A DNA stretch of 5,825 nucleotides. Source: an uncultured Atopostipes sp. GTDB taxonomy: Bacteria; Bacillota; Bacilli; Lactobacillales; Carnobacteriaceae_A. Location of the stretch: assembly GCA_947296835.1 (NCBI GenBank), contig CAMYQS010000094.1, positions 1-5,825 of the forward strand, in the 5' to 3' direction. Within the stretch, counting starts at the first letter, position 1, and every line of letters begins with the position of its first letter. Below, in pieces: positions 1 through 5,670 of the stretch. The notes below the pieces were generated by a model that saw nothing but the letters and a program-made list of their open reading frames with translations, had not been told where the DNA came from and did no database searches. Position numbers and translations under genes: made by a program.

Positions 1-947
1 GTGTTGGTGTACTCGTAGGGTCAGGAATCGGTGGCTTACTTGAAATTCAAAACGGTATCGAGAAAATGCTCGATAAAGGACCAAAACGCGTAAACCCACT
101 ATTCGTTCCGTTAACAATCGGGAATATGGGTGCGGCAAATATTTCAATGAAAGTCGGGGCACGTGGTATTAGTTTAGATATCGTAACAGCCTGTGCGAGT
201 GCGACAAACGCAATCGGTGAAGCTTTTCTAAAAATCCGTAATGGTGATTTAGATGCTTGTTTCGCAGGTGGTACAGAAGCGACGATTAATGAAATTGGTA
301 TTGCAGGATTTGACGTTTTAACAGCCCTATCACGAAGTGAAGATCCAAAAACAGCTTCGCGTCCATTTGATAAAGATCGAGATGGCTTTGTTATGGGTGA
401 AGGTGCAGGAATCTTATTCTTAGAATCCTTAGAATCAGCAGAATCACGTGGTGCAAACATTTTAGGAGAAGTTGTCGGCTATGGTTCAAATAGTGATGCT
501 TTCCATATGACGGCACCAAGACCAGATGGTAGTGGAGCTGGTGAGGCAATTCTTTCAGCAGTTGAGATGGCTGGTGTTCAAGTAGAGGATGTTGATTACA
601 TCAACGCTCACGGAACAAGTACGCCTACAAACGACTCAGCAGAAACGCAATCGATTAAATATGCGTTAGGTGAGCATGCTTATAACGTTCCGATTTCAAG
701 CTCAAAAGGGCACTTTGGTCACTTACTTGGAGCAGCAGGTGGCGTAGAAGCTGTTGCGATCGTACAAGCCTTACAAGATGGTTTTATACCAGGAACGTTA
801 GGTTTAGCTGAAGCGGATGAAGCGTGTGACTTGGATTACGTTCCAGGTGTTGGACGCGAACAAGAAATTAATATTGCACTATCAAATTCATTAGGCTTTG
901 GTGGCCATAATGCCGTCTTAGCTTTCAAACGTTGGACAGGTGAGTAG
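1..947 (+). CDS. fabF: 3-oxoacyl-ACP synthase II (FabF), 5' end outside window
   Basis: Condenses malonyl-ACP with acyl-ACP in the elongation cycle of cytosolic type II fatty-acid synthesis. The first whole codon is at position 3 and the frame runs 314 codons to TAG at 945-947. It enters at the conserved G-S-G-I-G-G segment, so roughly 100 N-terminal residues of a ~414-residue protein are missing. The catalytic triad is visible: Cys in T-A-C-A-S (codon 192-194), His in N-A-H-G-T-S-T (609-611) and His in G-H-L-L-G-A-A-G (720-722), with the conserved Lys five residues before it (705-707). The gating loop near the C-terminus reads G-F-G-G-H-N-A. The segment after the Lys is K-G-H-F-G-H, where E. 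coli has K-S-M-T-G-H; the catalytic positions are kept. accB follows with a single base between stop and start. FabF is a firm family call; chain-length or unsaturated-substrate preference cannot be read from this. Confidence 0.95.
   Translation, partial: VGVLVGSGIGGLLEIQNGIEKMLDKGPKRVNPLFVPLTIGNMGAANISMKVGARGISLDIVTACASATNAIGEAFLKIRNGDLDACFAGGTEATINEIGIAGFDVLTALSRSEDPKTASRPFDKDRDGFVMGEGAGILFLESLESAESRGANILGEVVGYGSNSDAFHMTAPRPDGSGAGEAILSAVEMAGVQVEDVDYINAHGTSTPTNDSAETQSIKYALGEHAYNVPISSSKGHFGHLLGAAGGVEAVAIVQALQDGFIPGTLGLAEADEACDLDYVPGVGREQEINIALSNSLGFGGHNAVLAFKRWTGE
938..943 (+). promoter_or_regulatory. Ribosome binding site setting the accB start
   Basis: AGGTGA matches the 3' part of the full Shine-Dalgarno consensus and lies 5 bases before ATG 949, inside the last codons of fabF. 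It supports ATG 949 over the in-frame GTG at 940, which would begin within this very site. Confidence 0.65.
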
Positions 948-948
948 A

Positions 949-1407
949 ATGACATACGAAGAACTGAGAGATTTAATTACTCATATCGATCAATCAAGCT
1001 TAGCTTATGTCGATTATGAAACGGATTCCCATCATGTCATCCTTTCAAAAGAAGTGCCACAACTTCGTGCAACCCAAGAAGCGGTTGAAAAACCACAGAC
1101 CGTTGTTGAAACGACTGTTGAAACAGAAGTTGCCGCAACTGAAACCACAGAAGAAATAGCAGAACCTAAGGGAGAAGCTGTTGAAGCACCAATGGTTGGT
1201 GTTGTGTACTTACAACCGACACCAGATACAGATGCTTACGTTAAAGTCGGCGACCGCGTCGAAAAAGGCGATGTGATTTGTATTGTTGAAGCGATGAAAC
1301 TGATGAATGAAATACAAGCCCCAGTTTCTGGTATTGTTACAGAAGTTTTGGTGGAAAATGAAGAAGTCGTTGAGTATGGTCAAGCGATCATGCGTATCGA
1401 AGGATAG
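949..1407 (+). CDS. accB: Biotin carboxyl carrier protein of acetyl-CoA carboxylase
   Basis: Carries covalently bound biotin between the AccC and AccA/AccD active sites. The start chosen is ATG 949, giving 152 residues; it follows an AGGTGA site and comes one base after the fabF stop. Residues 1-35 form a short N-terminal region starting M-T-Y-E-E-L-R-D, similar to other AccB N-termini. Residues about 41-78 are a flexible linker rich in Glu, Thr and Val, rather than the Pro/Ala-rich linker of many AccBs. The C-terminal biotinyl domain (about 79-152) contains the E-A-M-K-L-M-N motif, with Lys117 as the biotinylation site. The insert before it (L-Q-P-T-P-D-T-D-A-Y, about 88-97) matches the 'thumb' that separates AccB from other biotinyl or lipoyl domains. 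The gene sits between fabF and fabZ, as in streptococcal and enterococcal clusters. Biotin attachment needs a BirA ligase encoded elsewhere. Confidence 0.96.
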   Translation: MTYEELRDLITHIDQSSLAYVDYETDSHHVILSKEVPQLRATQEAVEKPQTVVETTVETEVAATETTEEIAEPKGEAVEAPMVGVVYLQPTPDTDAYVKVGDRVEKGDVICIVEAMKLMNEIQAPVSGIVTEVLVENEEVVEYGQAIMRIEG

Positions 1408-1412
1408 AATTT

Positions 1413-1418
1413 AGGAGG
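1413..1418 (+). promoter_or_regulatory. Consensus ribosome binding site of fabZ
   Basis: Perfect AGGAGG with 5 bases to ATG 1424. It fixes the start there rather than at the internal in-frame ATG 1448, and is the strongest such site among the fab/acc genes here. Confidence 0.8.
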
Positions 1419-1423
1419 ACAAC

Positions 1424-1885
1424 ATGTCACAACAAAAGAAACCAGTCATGACTTCACAAGAAGTTATGGAGATTATACCAAACCGCTTCCCGATGTTTTT
1501 TGTGGACCGCGTAGAGGAATTGGATATTGAAGAACGCATTGTTGCAACGAAAAACGTTGCAGCTAACGAATCATATTTCCAAGGACATTTCCCAGGAAAC
1601 CCAATCATGCCAGGTGTTTTACAAGTTGAAACAATGGCGCAAGTGGGATCTATTCCATTATTAATGAGCCCGAACTTTGAAGGAAAGATTGCCTTTTTAG
1701 CAGCAGTCGACAAAGTAAAATTCCGTAAAAACGTGGTACCTGGTGATGTTTTAACGATTACAGTTGAAATTGTGAAGTTAAAAGCACAAATGGGTATCGG
1801 TCAAGGAACAATTACAAACCAATACGGTGAAAAAGTTTCTGAAGCAAAAATGACGTTTATTATTAGTGATTTAGAACAAGCGTAG
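1424..1885 (+). CDS. fabZ: 3-hydroxyacyl-ACP dehydratase, FabZ/FabN family
   Basis: Removes water from 3-hydroxyacyl-ACP to give trans-2-enoyl-ACP. The protein has 153 residues, close to the usual 140-150, and one hot-dog fold. The catalytic pair is present with the correct spacing: His55 in F-Q-G-H-F-P-G and Glu69 in G-V-L-Q-V-E-T-M-A-Q, which correspond to His54 and Glu68 of E. coli FabZ. The conserved F-R-K-x-V-V-P-G-D element lies at residues 100-108. One oddity is the N-terminal motif: it reads I-P-N-R-F-P (Asn20), where most FabZ proteins have P-H-R-[YF]-P. Enterococcus faecalis has two paralogues of this family, FabZ (dehydratase only) and FabN (dehydratase plus isomerase, needed for unsaturated fatty acids). 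The position between accB and accC is that of standard fabZ, so that name is used, but FabN-like activity cannot be excluded. The start is supported by AGGAGG 5 bases upstream. Confidence 0.93.
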   Translation: MSQQKKPVMTSQEVMEIIPNRFPMFFVDRVEELDIEERIVATKNVAANESYFQGHFPGNPIMPGVLQVETMAQVGSIPLLMSPNFEGKIAFLAAVDKVKFRKNVVPGDVLTITVEIVKLKAQMGIGQGTITNQYGEKVSEAKMTFIISDLEQA

Positions 1886-1899
1886 ACAGGACGGTTACT

Positions 1900-3267
1900 A
1901 TGTTTAAAAAAGTTCTAGTAGCAAATCGAGGAGAAATCGCGGTTCGTGTGATCCGCGCGTTAAGAGAAATGGGTATCACGTCGGTGGCTGTGTTTAGCGA
2001 GGCCGACCGTGATGCTCTTCATACAGAGCTTGCGGATGAAGCGATTTGTATCGGTCCGGCAAAAGGATTGGATTCTTATGCGAACCCCGTAGCTATTTTG
2101 AGTGCGGCCCTTGTAACCGGAGCGGATGCTATTCATCCCGGCTACGGTTTTTTATCTGAGCGTAGTGATTTCGCTTCGCTTTGTGATGAAATGAAAATCA
2201 AGTTCATTGGACCGAGCAGCGATATTATTGAAAATATGGGGAACAAGCAAAATGCCCGTACAACGATGCGCAATGCAGGTGTTCCAATTGTACCTGGAGG
2301 TAAGAATCTCGTTTACACGGTTGAAGAGGCGCGACAGTTAGCCGAAAAAATTGGCTACCCACTGATGGTGAAAGCTGCAGACGGTGGTGGTGGAAAAGGT
2401 ATGCGTTTGGTTTATACGGCCGATGAATTGGAGTCTAAATTTATCCAAGCACAAAATGAGACGCAGAGTATATACGGCAATCGTAATCTCTATATTGAGC
2501 GTACAATTTACCCAGCCAAACATATTGAAGTGCAACTTTTAGCGGATGAGCATGGCAAGGTGATTCACTTAGGTGAGCGTGACTGTTCATTACAACGTAA
2601 CAATCAGAAAGTGATTGAGTTTGCACCAGCTTTAACGATTTCACCAGAAACGCGTGAGAAGATTTGTGCCGCTGCCGTTCAAGCAGCCGAAGCAATTGGC
2701 TACACTAACGCAGGTACAATTGAGTTTCTAGTAGATGAAGACGAGAACTTCTATTTCATGGAAATGAATACGCGTTTACAAGTTGAGCACCCCATTTCAG
2801 AAATGGTTACCGGTGTTGATATTGTAAAAGCCCAGATTGAAATCGCGGAAGGTAAACCTTTGGCGTATGAGCAATCGGATATTAAATTTAACGGCTTTGC
2901 GATTGAAAGTCGCCTAAATGCGGAGAACCCATATAAAGCCTTTCAACCTTCTAGTGGTTACATTTCACGCTTGTTCTTACCGACGGGCGGAATGGGTCTA
3001 CGTGTTGAGACGGGATTGTATTCTGATTACACACTGCCCCCATTTTACGATTCAATGGTTGCTAAAATCATTACGCATCAAACGGAAAAAGAAGAGGCCT
3101 TCACTTTGATGGAGCGTGCTTTATATGAAGTTGTGGTGGATGGTATCGACACGAACGTAGATTTATTAGAGGCGTTAGTAACGCATCCAGATGTGGTTGC
3201 AGGGAACGTGCATGTGAAATGGTTGGAAGAAGTCTTTATGCCAGAGTGGCAGGAAGAAAATGAGTAA
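1900..3267 (+). CDS. accC: Biotin carboxylase subunit of acetyl-CoA carboxylase
   Basis: ATP-dependent carboxylation of AccB-biotin by bicarbonate. The 455-residue length is typical. The N-terminal domain opens with V-A-N-R-G-E-I-A (7-14) and has H-P-G-Y-G-F-L-S-E (79-87). The ATP-grasp domain has the glycine-rich loop G-G-G-G-K-G (162-167) after Lys158, then H-I-E-V-Q (208-212) and E-R-D-C-S-L-Q-R (226-233). The metal ligands Glu275 and Glu288 are present, as are the catalytic M-N-T-R-L-Q-V-E-H-P segment with Arg292 and Glu296, and Arg338 in the C-terminal domain. Two differences from E. coli follow the R-D-C-S motif: N-N for R-H before Gln-Lys (which I recall from streptococcal AccC) and E-F-A-P for E-E-A-P (Phe241). 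The gene begins 14 bases after fabZ, with a modest site AGGACGG (1888-1894). The frame is complete. Confidence 0.97.
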   Translation: MFKKVLVANRGEIAVRVIRALREMGITSVAVFSEADRDALHTELADEAICIGPAKGLDSYANPVAILSAALVTGADAIHPGYGFLSERSDFASLCDEMKIKFIGPSSDIIENMGNKQNARTTMRNAGVPIVPGGKNLVYTVEEARQLAEKIGYPLMVKAADGGGGKGMRLVYTADELESKFIQAQNETQSIYGNRNLYIERTIYPAKHIEVQLLADEHGKVIHLGERDCSLQRNNQKVIEFAPALTISPETREKICAAAVQAAEAIGYTNAGTIEFLVDEDENFYFMEMNTRLQVEHPISEMVTGVDIVKAQIEIAEGKPLAYEQSDIKFNGFAIESRLNAENPYKAFQPSSGYISRLFLPTGGMGLRVETGLYSDYTLPPFYDSMVAKIITHQTEKEEAFTLMERALYEVVVDGIDTNVDLLEALVTHPDVVAGNVHVKWLEEVFMPEWQEENE

Positions 3268-3278
3268 GCGAAACAATA

Positions 3279-3285
3279 GGGGAGG
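3279..3285 (+). promoter_or_regulatory. Ribosome binding site for GTG-started accD
   Basis: GGGGAGG, 8 bases before GTG 3294. The strong site supports a GTG start here, and the resulting N-terminus (M-G-F-F-R-K-K-K-K-Y) matches the basic start typical of AccD. Confidence 0.75.
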
Positions 3286-3293
3286 ATTATAGC

Positions 3294-4163
3294 GTGGGAT
3301 TCTTTCGAAAGAAGAAAAAATATGTACCTATTACACCTTTAAGAACTGAAGAAATGAAGCAGCGACACGCGCAGATCCCAGATGATTTAGCGAGTGCGTG
3401 CCCAGGCTGTCACGAAATTATTTTTAAAAGTATGATTGGTCAAGATTACTTGTGTCCGAAATGTGACTATCATCTTCAGTTTCCTGCAAGAGAGCGGGTC
3501 GACTGGTTAATGGATGAGGGGACGTTTAGGGAGTGGGACCAAGAAATCACCGCAGCGAATCCTCTTGAATTTCCAGGATATGATGAAAAAATTAATAAGG
3601 GTCAGCGATTGACCGGAATGAATGAAGCCGTACTAACAGGCCAAGGGGAGCTAGAAGGTCTGCCATTTGCGATTGGGGTCATGGATAGCCGTTTTATTAT
3701 GGCGAGCATGGGGACGGTCGTTGGCGAGAAGTTGACGCGTTTATTTGAACGTGCAACGGAATTGGACTTGCCTGTTGTGTTGTACATTGCTTCAGGTGGC
3801 GCGCGGATGCAAGAGGGGATTTTGTCCTTAATGCAGATGGCAAAAGTAACCCAAGCCGTATCGCGTCATAGTCAAGCGGGTTTATTGTATTGTCCTGTTT
3901 TAACGCATCCGACAACGGGTGGCGTGACAGCGAGTTTTGCGATGCAAGGGGATATTACCTTAGCTGAACCGGCTGCGATTGTTGGTTTTGCAGGGAAACG
4001 CGTGATTGAGCAAACGATTAAATCGGAGTTGCCGGCAGACTTTCAAAAGGCTGAAACGGTGCTGGAAAATGGTTTTATCGATCGCATCGTATCGCGTAAG
4101 AAGCAGCATCAAGGCTTGCACTTTTTACTACAAGTGCACCAAAAAGAAAGGACGGTTGAATAA
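3294..4163 (+). CDS. accD: Acetyl-CoA carboxylase carboxyltransferase subunit beta
   Basis: With AccA forms the carboxyltransferase that moves CO2 from biotin-AccB to acetyl-CoA. The protein has 289 residues, usual for Gram-positive AccD, and starts at GTG. After a Lys-rich N-terminus, a four-cysteine zinc ribbon spans residues 36-57 (C-P-G-C, 14 residues, C-P-K-C). The crotonase-fold body has the conserved S-M-G-T-V-V-G-E-K, S-G-G-A-R-M-Q-E-G (167-175) and H-P-T-T-G-G-V-T-A-S-F-A (205-216) segments. The last two bracket the oxyanion and biotin-binding region. G-F-A-G-K-R-V-I-E-Q-T-I (231-242) is also family-typical. It lies 26 bases after accC, and its TAA directly abuts the accA ATG with no bases between, suggesting translational coupling of the two subunits, which are needed in equal amounts. 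A weak AAAGGA at 4147-4152 inside its 3' end probably serves accA. Confidence 0.97.
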   Translation: MGFFRKKKKYVPITPLRTEEMKQRHAQIPDDLASACPGCHEIIFKSMIGQDYLCPKCDYHLQFPARERVDWLMDEGTFREWDQEITAANPLEFPGYDEKINKGQRLTGMNEAVLTGQGELEGLPFAIGVMDSRFIMASMGTVVGEKLTRLFERATELDLPVVLYIASGGARMQEGILSLMQMAKVTQAVSRHSQAGLLYCPVLTHPTTGGVTASFAMQGDITLAEPAAIVGFAGKRVIEQTIKSELPADFQKAETVLENGFIDRIVSRKKQHQGLHFLLQVHQKERTVE

Positions 4164-4934
4164 ATGAAGGCTTATGAAACAGTTCAAAAAGCACGAGATA
4201 TTCACCGTTTATCAACGATTGAAATGATTAACGCACTATGTACCGGTTTTGTCGAGCTACATGGTGACCGTGCGATGAAAGACGAGAAGTCGATTGTCGG
4301 CGGAGTTGGTTTAATCAATAAAACGGATCCGATTACGATTATCGGGATTCAAAAAGGTCGCAATACCGAAGAGAATATCCGACGTAATTTTGGTTCAAGT
4401 GGTCCAGCTGGCTACCGAAAAGCCATACGTTTAATGAAACAAGCCGAAAAGTTTAATCGACCGGTCTTAACGCTGATTAACACAGCGGGCGCAAATGCCA
4501 CGCCGGAATCGGAAGAGTACGGAATTGGTGAAGCAATCGCGACTGCCCTGACAACGATGAGCGAACTAACGGTACCAACGCTTGCGATTATTTTAGGCGA
4601 AGGTGGTAGTGGAGGCGCCATTGCTTTAGCATTGAGCGACGAAGTTTGGATGCTGGAAAACAGTATTTATTCGATTTTATCACCGGAAGGTTTTGCCTCT
4701 ATTTTATGGAAAGACTCGCGTTTGGCATCCGACGCAGCTGAGATGATGAAGTTAACCGCATCTGAGCTACTTGAGTTAGATGTTATTGACCGAGTGATTC
4801 CCGAGGCTGAAATGAGTAACGAAGAACTTGCCGCTTATTTAGTCCCAGAAATCGTGACTGCTTTAGCGAATCTAAAAACGGTTGATGCCAATACACGATT
4901 AGCGAAACGCTATGACCGTTTTAGAAAGTATTAG
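4164..4934 (+). CDS. accA: Acetyl-CoA carboxylase carboxyltransferase subunit alpha
   Basis: Partner of AccD in the carboxyltransferase half-reaction. The protein has 256 residues, the short Lactobacillales form, lacking extra N-terminal sequence of the 319-residue E. coli protein. Family signatures are F-V-E-L-H-G-D-R (29-36), the I-G-I-Q-K-G-R-N-T segment (60-68), G-Y-R-K-A-I-R-L-M-K-Q-A-E-K-F (83-97), the oxyanion-region G-E-G-G-S-G-G-A (145-152) and L-S-P-E-G-F-A-S-I-L-W-K-D (172-184). Two normally very conserved stretches differ without any length change. After N-F-G the residues are S-S-G-P-A-G-Y (usually M-P-H-P-E-G-Y), and after T-A-G-A they are N-A-T-P-E-S-E-E-Y-G-I (usually Y-P-G-x-x-A-E-E-R-G-Q). 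The gene is otherwise intact and coupled to accD, so it is very probably functional. Confidence 0.95.
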   Translation: MKAYETVQKARDIHRLSTIEMINALCTGFVELHGDRAMKDEKSIVGGVGLINKTDPITIIGIQKGRNTEENIRRNFGSSGPAGYRKAIRLMKQAEKFNRPVLTLINTAGANATPESEEYGIGEAIATALTTMSELTVPTLAIILGEGGSGGAIALALSDEVWMLENSIYSILSPEGFASILWKDSRLASDAAEMMKLTASELLELDVIDRVIPEAEMSNEELAAYLVPEIVTALANLKTVDANTRLAKRYDRFRKY

Positions 4935-4947
4935 TGGGTGAGTCAAT

Positions 4948-5301
4948 ATGATTGCTGGAATCGGTGTAGATTTAGTTGATTTGGATCATATGGTTTCTGT
5001 AGTAGAGAAGTCACCCCGCATTGTGGAGCGCATTTTAACCGCGAATGAGCTTGAGTTATACGCACTACGCAGTGACAAACGAAAAGTAGAATTCTTAGCT
5101 GGCCGCTACGCCGCAAAAGAAGCATTCAGTAAAGCGATGGGGACTGGTATCGGTAAGGTCGTCAGCTTCCAGAATGTGAGCGTGTTAAACGACGAGCAGG
5201 GCTGTCCTTATATAGAAAAAAGTCCATTTAATGGTCGTGCCTTTATATCGATTAGCCACTCGCAAAACGCTGTAGTAGCGCAAGTCGTCTTAGAACAATA
5301 A
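4948..5301 (+). CDS. acpS: Holo-[acyl-carrier-protein] synthase (AcpS)
   Basis: Transfers 4'-phosphopantetheine from coenzyme A to a serine of apo-ACP, making the carrier protein used by the enzymes of this cluster. The 117-residue length is typical of the small trimeric AcpS type rather than the larger Sfp type. The metal-binding Asp8 lies in G-I-G-V-D-L-V (4-10), and Glu57 lies in R-Y-A-A-K-E-A-F-S-K-A-M-G-T-G-I-G (53-69), the second signature. The late S-I-S-H-S motif (101-105) is also present. The start at ATG 4948 is set by GGGTGA (4936-4941), six bases upstream. There is a 13-base gap after accA, so it is probably the last gene of the same transcript; the terminator at 5370-5421 follows. 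No frameshift or missing key residue is seen. Confidence 0.95.
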   Translation: MIAGIGVDLVDLDHMVSVVEKSPRIVERILTANELELYALRSDKRKVEFLAGRYAAKEAFSKAMGTGIGKVVSFQNVSVLNDEQGCPYIEKSPFNGRAFISISHSQNAVVAQVVLEQ

Positions 5302-5332
5302 GCAGAAAAAATCGTGAAGGTTTTCTTCTGCT
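5301..5332 (+). other. Stem-loop touching the acpS stop codon
   Basis: AGCAGAA (5301-5307) pairs perfectly with TTCTGCT (5326-5332). A single bulged C (5325) separates this from four further A-T pairs (5308-5311 with 5321-5324), and the loop is 9 bases. The stem begins on the last base of the acpS TAA. No T-run follows (the next bases are CATTTGGG), so it is not a convincing terminator. It may stabilise the 3' end of the messenger or mark a processing site. Confidence 0.45.
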
Positions 5333-5369
5333 CATTTGGGTAGCTCTTCTAAATTTAATATAAAATTGT

Positions 5370-5421
5370 CCCCTAAATTGGTCGCACACAAAAATTATGG
5401 CTGCTTTAGGGGGTTTTATTT
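5370..5421 (+). terminator. Rho-independent terminator ending the fab/acc cluster
   Basis: CCCCTAAA (5370-5377) pairs exactly with TTTAGGGG (5405-5412) and is followed by G and TTTTATTT (5414-5421). Past one mismatch the stem can continue inward with six pairs, 5379-5384 against 5398-5403, four of them G-U wobbles, leaving a 13-base loop. Wobble pairs hold only in RNA made from the + strand, which supports the assigned direction. It lies 68 bases after acpS. Confidence 0.8.
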
Positions 5422-5436
5422 CACAATAAGGATAAC

Positions 5437-5465
5437 TTGTATTTCGTAAAAACTTCATCTAAAAT
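5437..5465 (+). promoter_or_regulatory. Candidate sigma-A promoter of the riboswitch transcript
   Basis: A weak -35 box TTGTAT (5437-5442), an ideal 17-base spacer and a good -10 box TAAAAT (5460-5465) would start RNA near 5472. This is after the cluster terminator and just before the first helix of the riboswitch, where a promoter is expected. The -35 box matches consensus at only three of six bases. Confidence 0.5.
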
Positions 5466-5480
5466 AAGCTTAGATAGATA

Positions 5481-5624
5481 TTATTACCATTCAAAGACAG
5501 CTAAGATACGGAAGTTTGGTTCAATCCCAACACGGTCCCGCCACTGTAATCATGCGTAGGTATGCAGTCAGATCTTTATCTTAGTTTGCTAATAACACAC
5601 ATGGGCTGTTTCGAGGCAAAGCAG
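5481..5624 (+). promoter_or_regulatory. Cobalamin riboswitch aptamer
   Basis: The conserved core of cobalamin riboswitches is recognisable: GGAA (5510-5513), GGT (5518-5520), AATCC (5523-5527), CACGG (5531-5535), CCCGCCACTGT (5537-5547) and a B12-box-like AGTCAGA (5566-5572). The core is closed by a perfect 8-bp helix, 5501-5508 with 5577-5584. An outer stem pairs TTATTA (5481-5486) with TAATAA (5590-5595) and CAAA (5492-5495) with TTTG (5585-5588). A downstream hairpin (5606-5611 with 5619-5624) has the loop CGAGGCA, whose GGC can pair with GCC in the CCCGCC loop, as in the known L5-L13 kissing interaction of the family. The peripheral arm between ACTGT and AGTCAG is very short, suggesting a compact variant. 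Whether it prefers adenosyl- or methyl/hydroxo-cobalamin cannot be decided by eye. Confidence 0.9.
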
Positions 5625-5643
5625 TTTGATGATGAGTCTATGT
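5599..5643 (+). promoter_or_regulatory. Predicted antiterminator helix of the riboswitch
   Basis: ACATGGGCT (5599-5607) can pair over nine positions (two G-U) with AGTCTATGT (5635-5643), which contains the entire left arm of the terminator at 5635-5665. The same upstream arm overlaps the kissing hairpin (5606-5624), so ligand-stabilised folding of that hairpin would compete with the antiterminator. This fits an OFF switch: cobalamin present gives termination. The mechanism is inferred from complementarity only. Confidence 0.55.
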
Positions 5644-5665
5644 CTGGAGCATAGGCTATTTTTTT
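5635..5665 (+). terminator. Intrinsic terminator of the cobalamin riboswitch
   Basis: AGTCTATG (5635-5642) pairs with CATAGGCT (5650-5657) as 8 bp including one G-U, with a 7-base loop. It is followed by A and seven T (5659-5665), then another six T at 5669-5674. It lies between the aptamer and the coding region, so it is the expected expression platform. Confidence 0.85.
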
Positions 5666-5670
5666 CGCTT

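Noticed and set aside
47..460. Long minus-strand open frame opposite fabF
   Set aside because: It is antisense to a clear FabF coding frame, has no recognisable domain and is low in complexity. Similar antisense frames opposite accC, accD, accA and acpS were rejected for the same reason.
940..948. GTG 940 as an earlier accB start, overlapping fabF
   Set aside because: It would start inside the AGGTGA ribosome site and has no Shine-Dalgarno of its own; ATG 949 is correctly spaced from that site.
2918..3109. Plus-strand frame inside accC
   Set aside because: It lies in another frame within an intact AccC, lacks a ribosome site and shows no family motif.
5336..5364. Promoter-like pair TTGGGT, 17 bases, TATAAA just before the cluster terminator
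   Set aside because: RNA would start near 5371 and run straight into the terminator, giving only about 50 bases. The -35 match is poor and the region is AT-rich, so chance is likely; a tiny RNA cannot be fully excluded.
5370..5412. CCCCTAAA/TTTAGGGG as terminal repeats of a small insertion element
   Set aside because: The repeats are only 27 bases apart, no target duplication is seen, and the following T-run and inward wobble pairs fit a transcription terminator.
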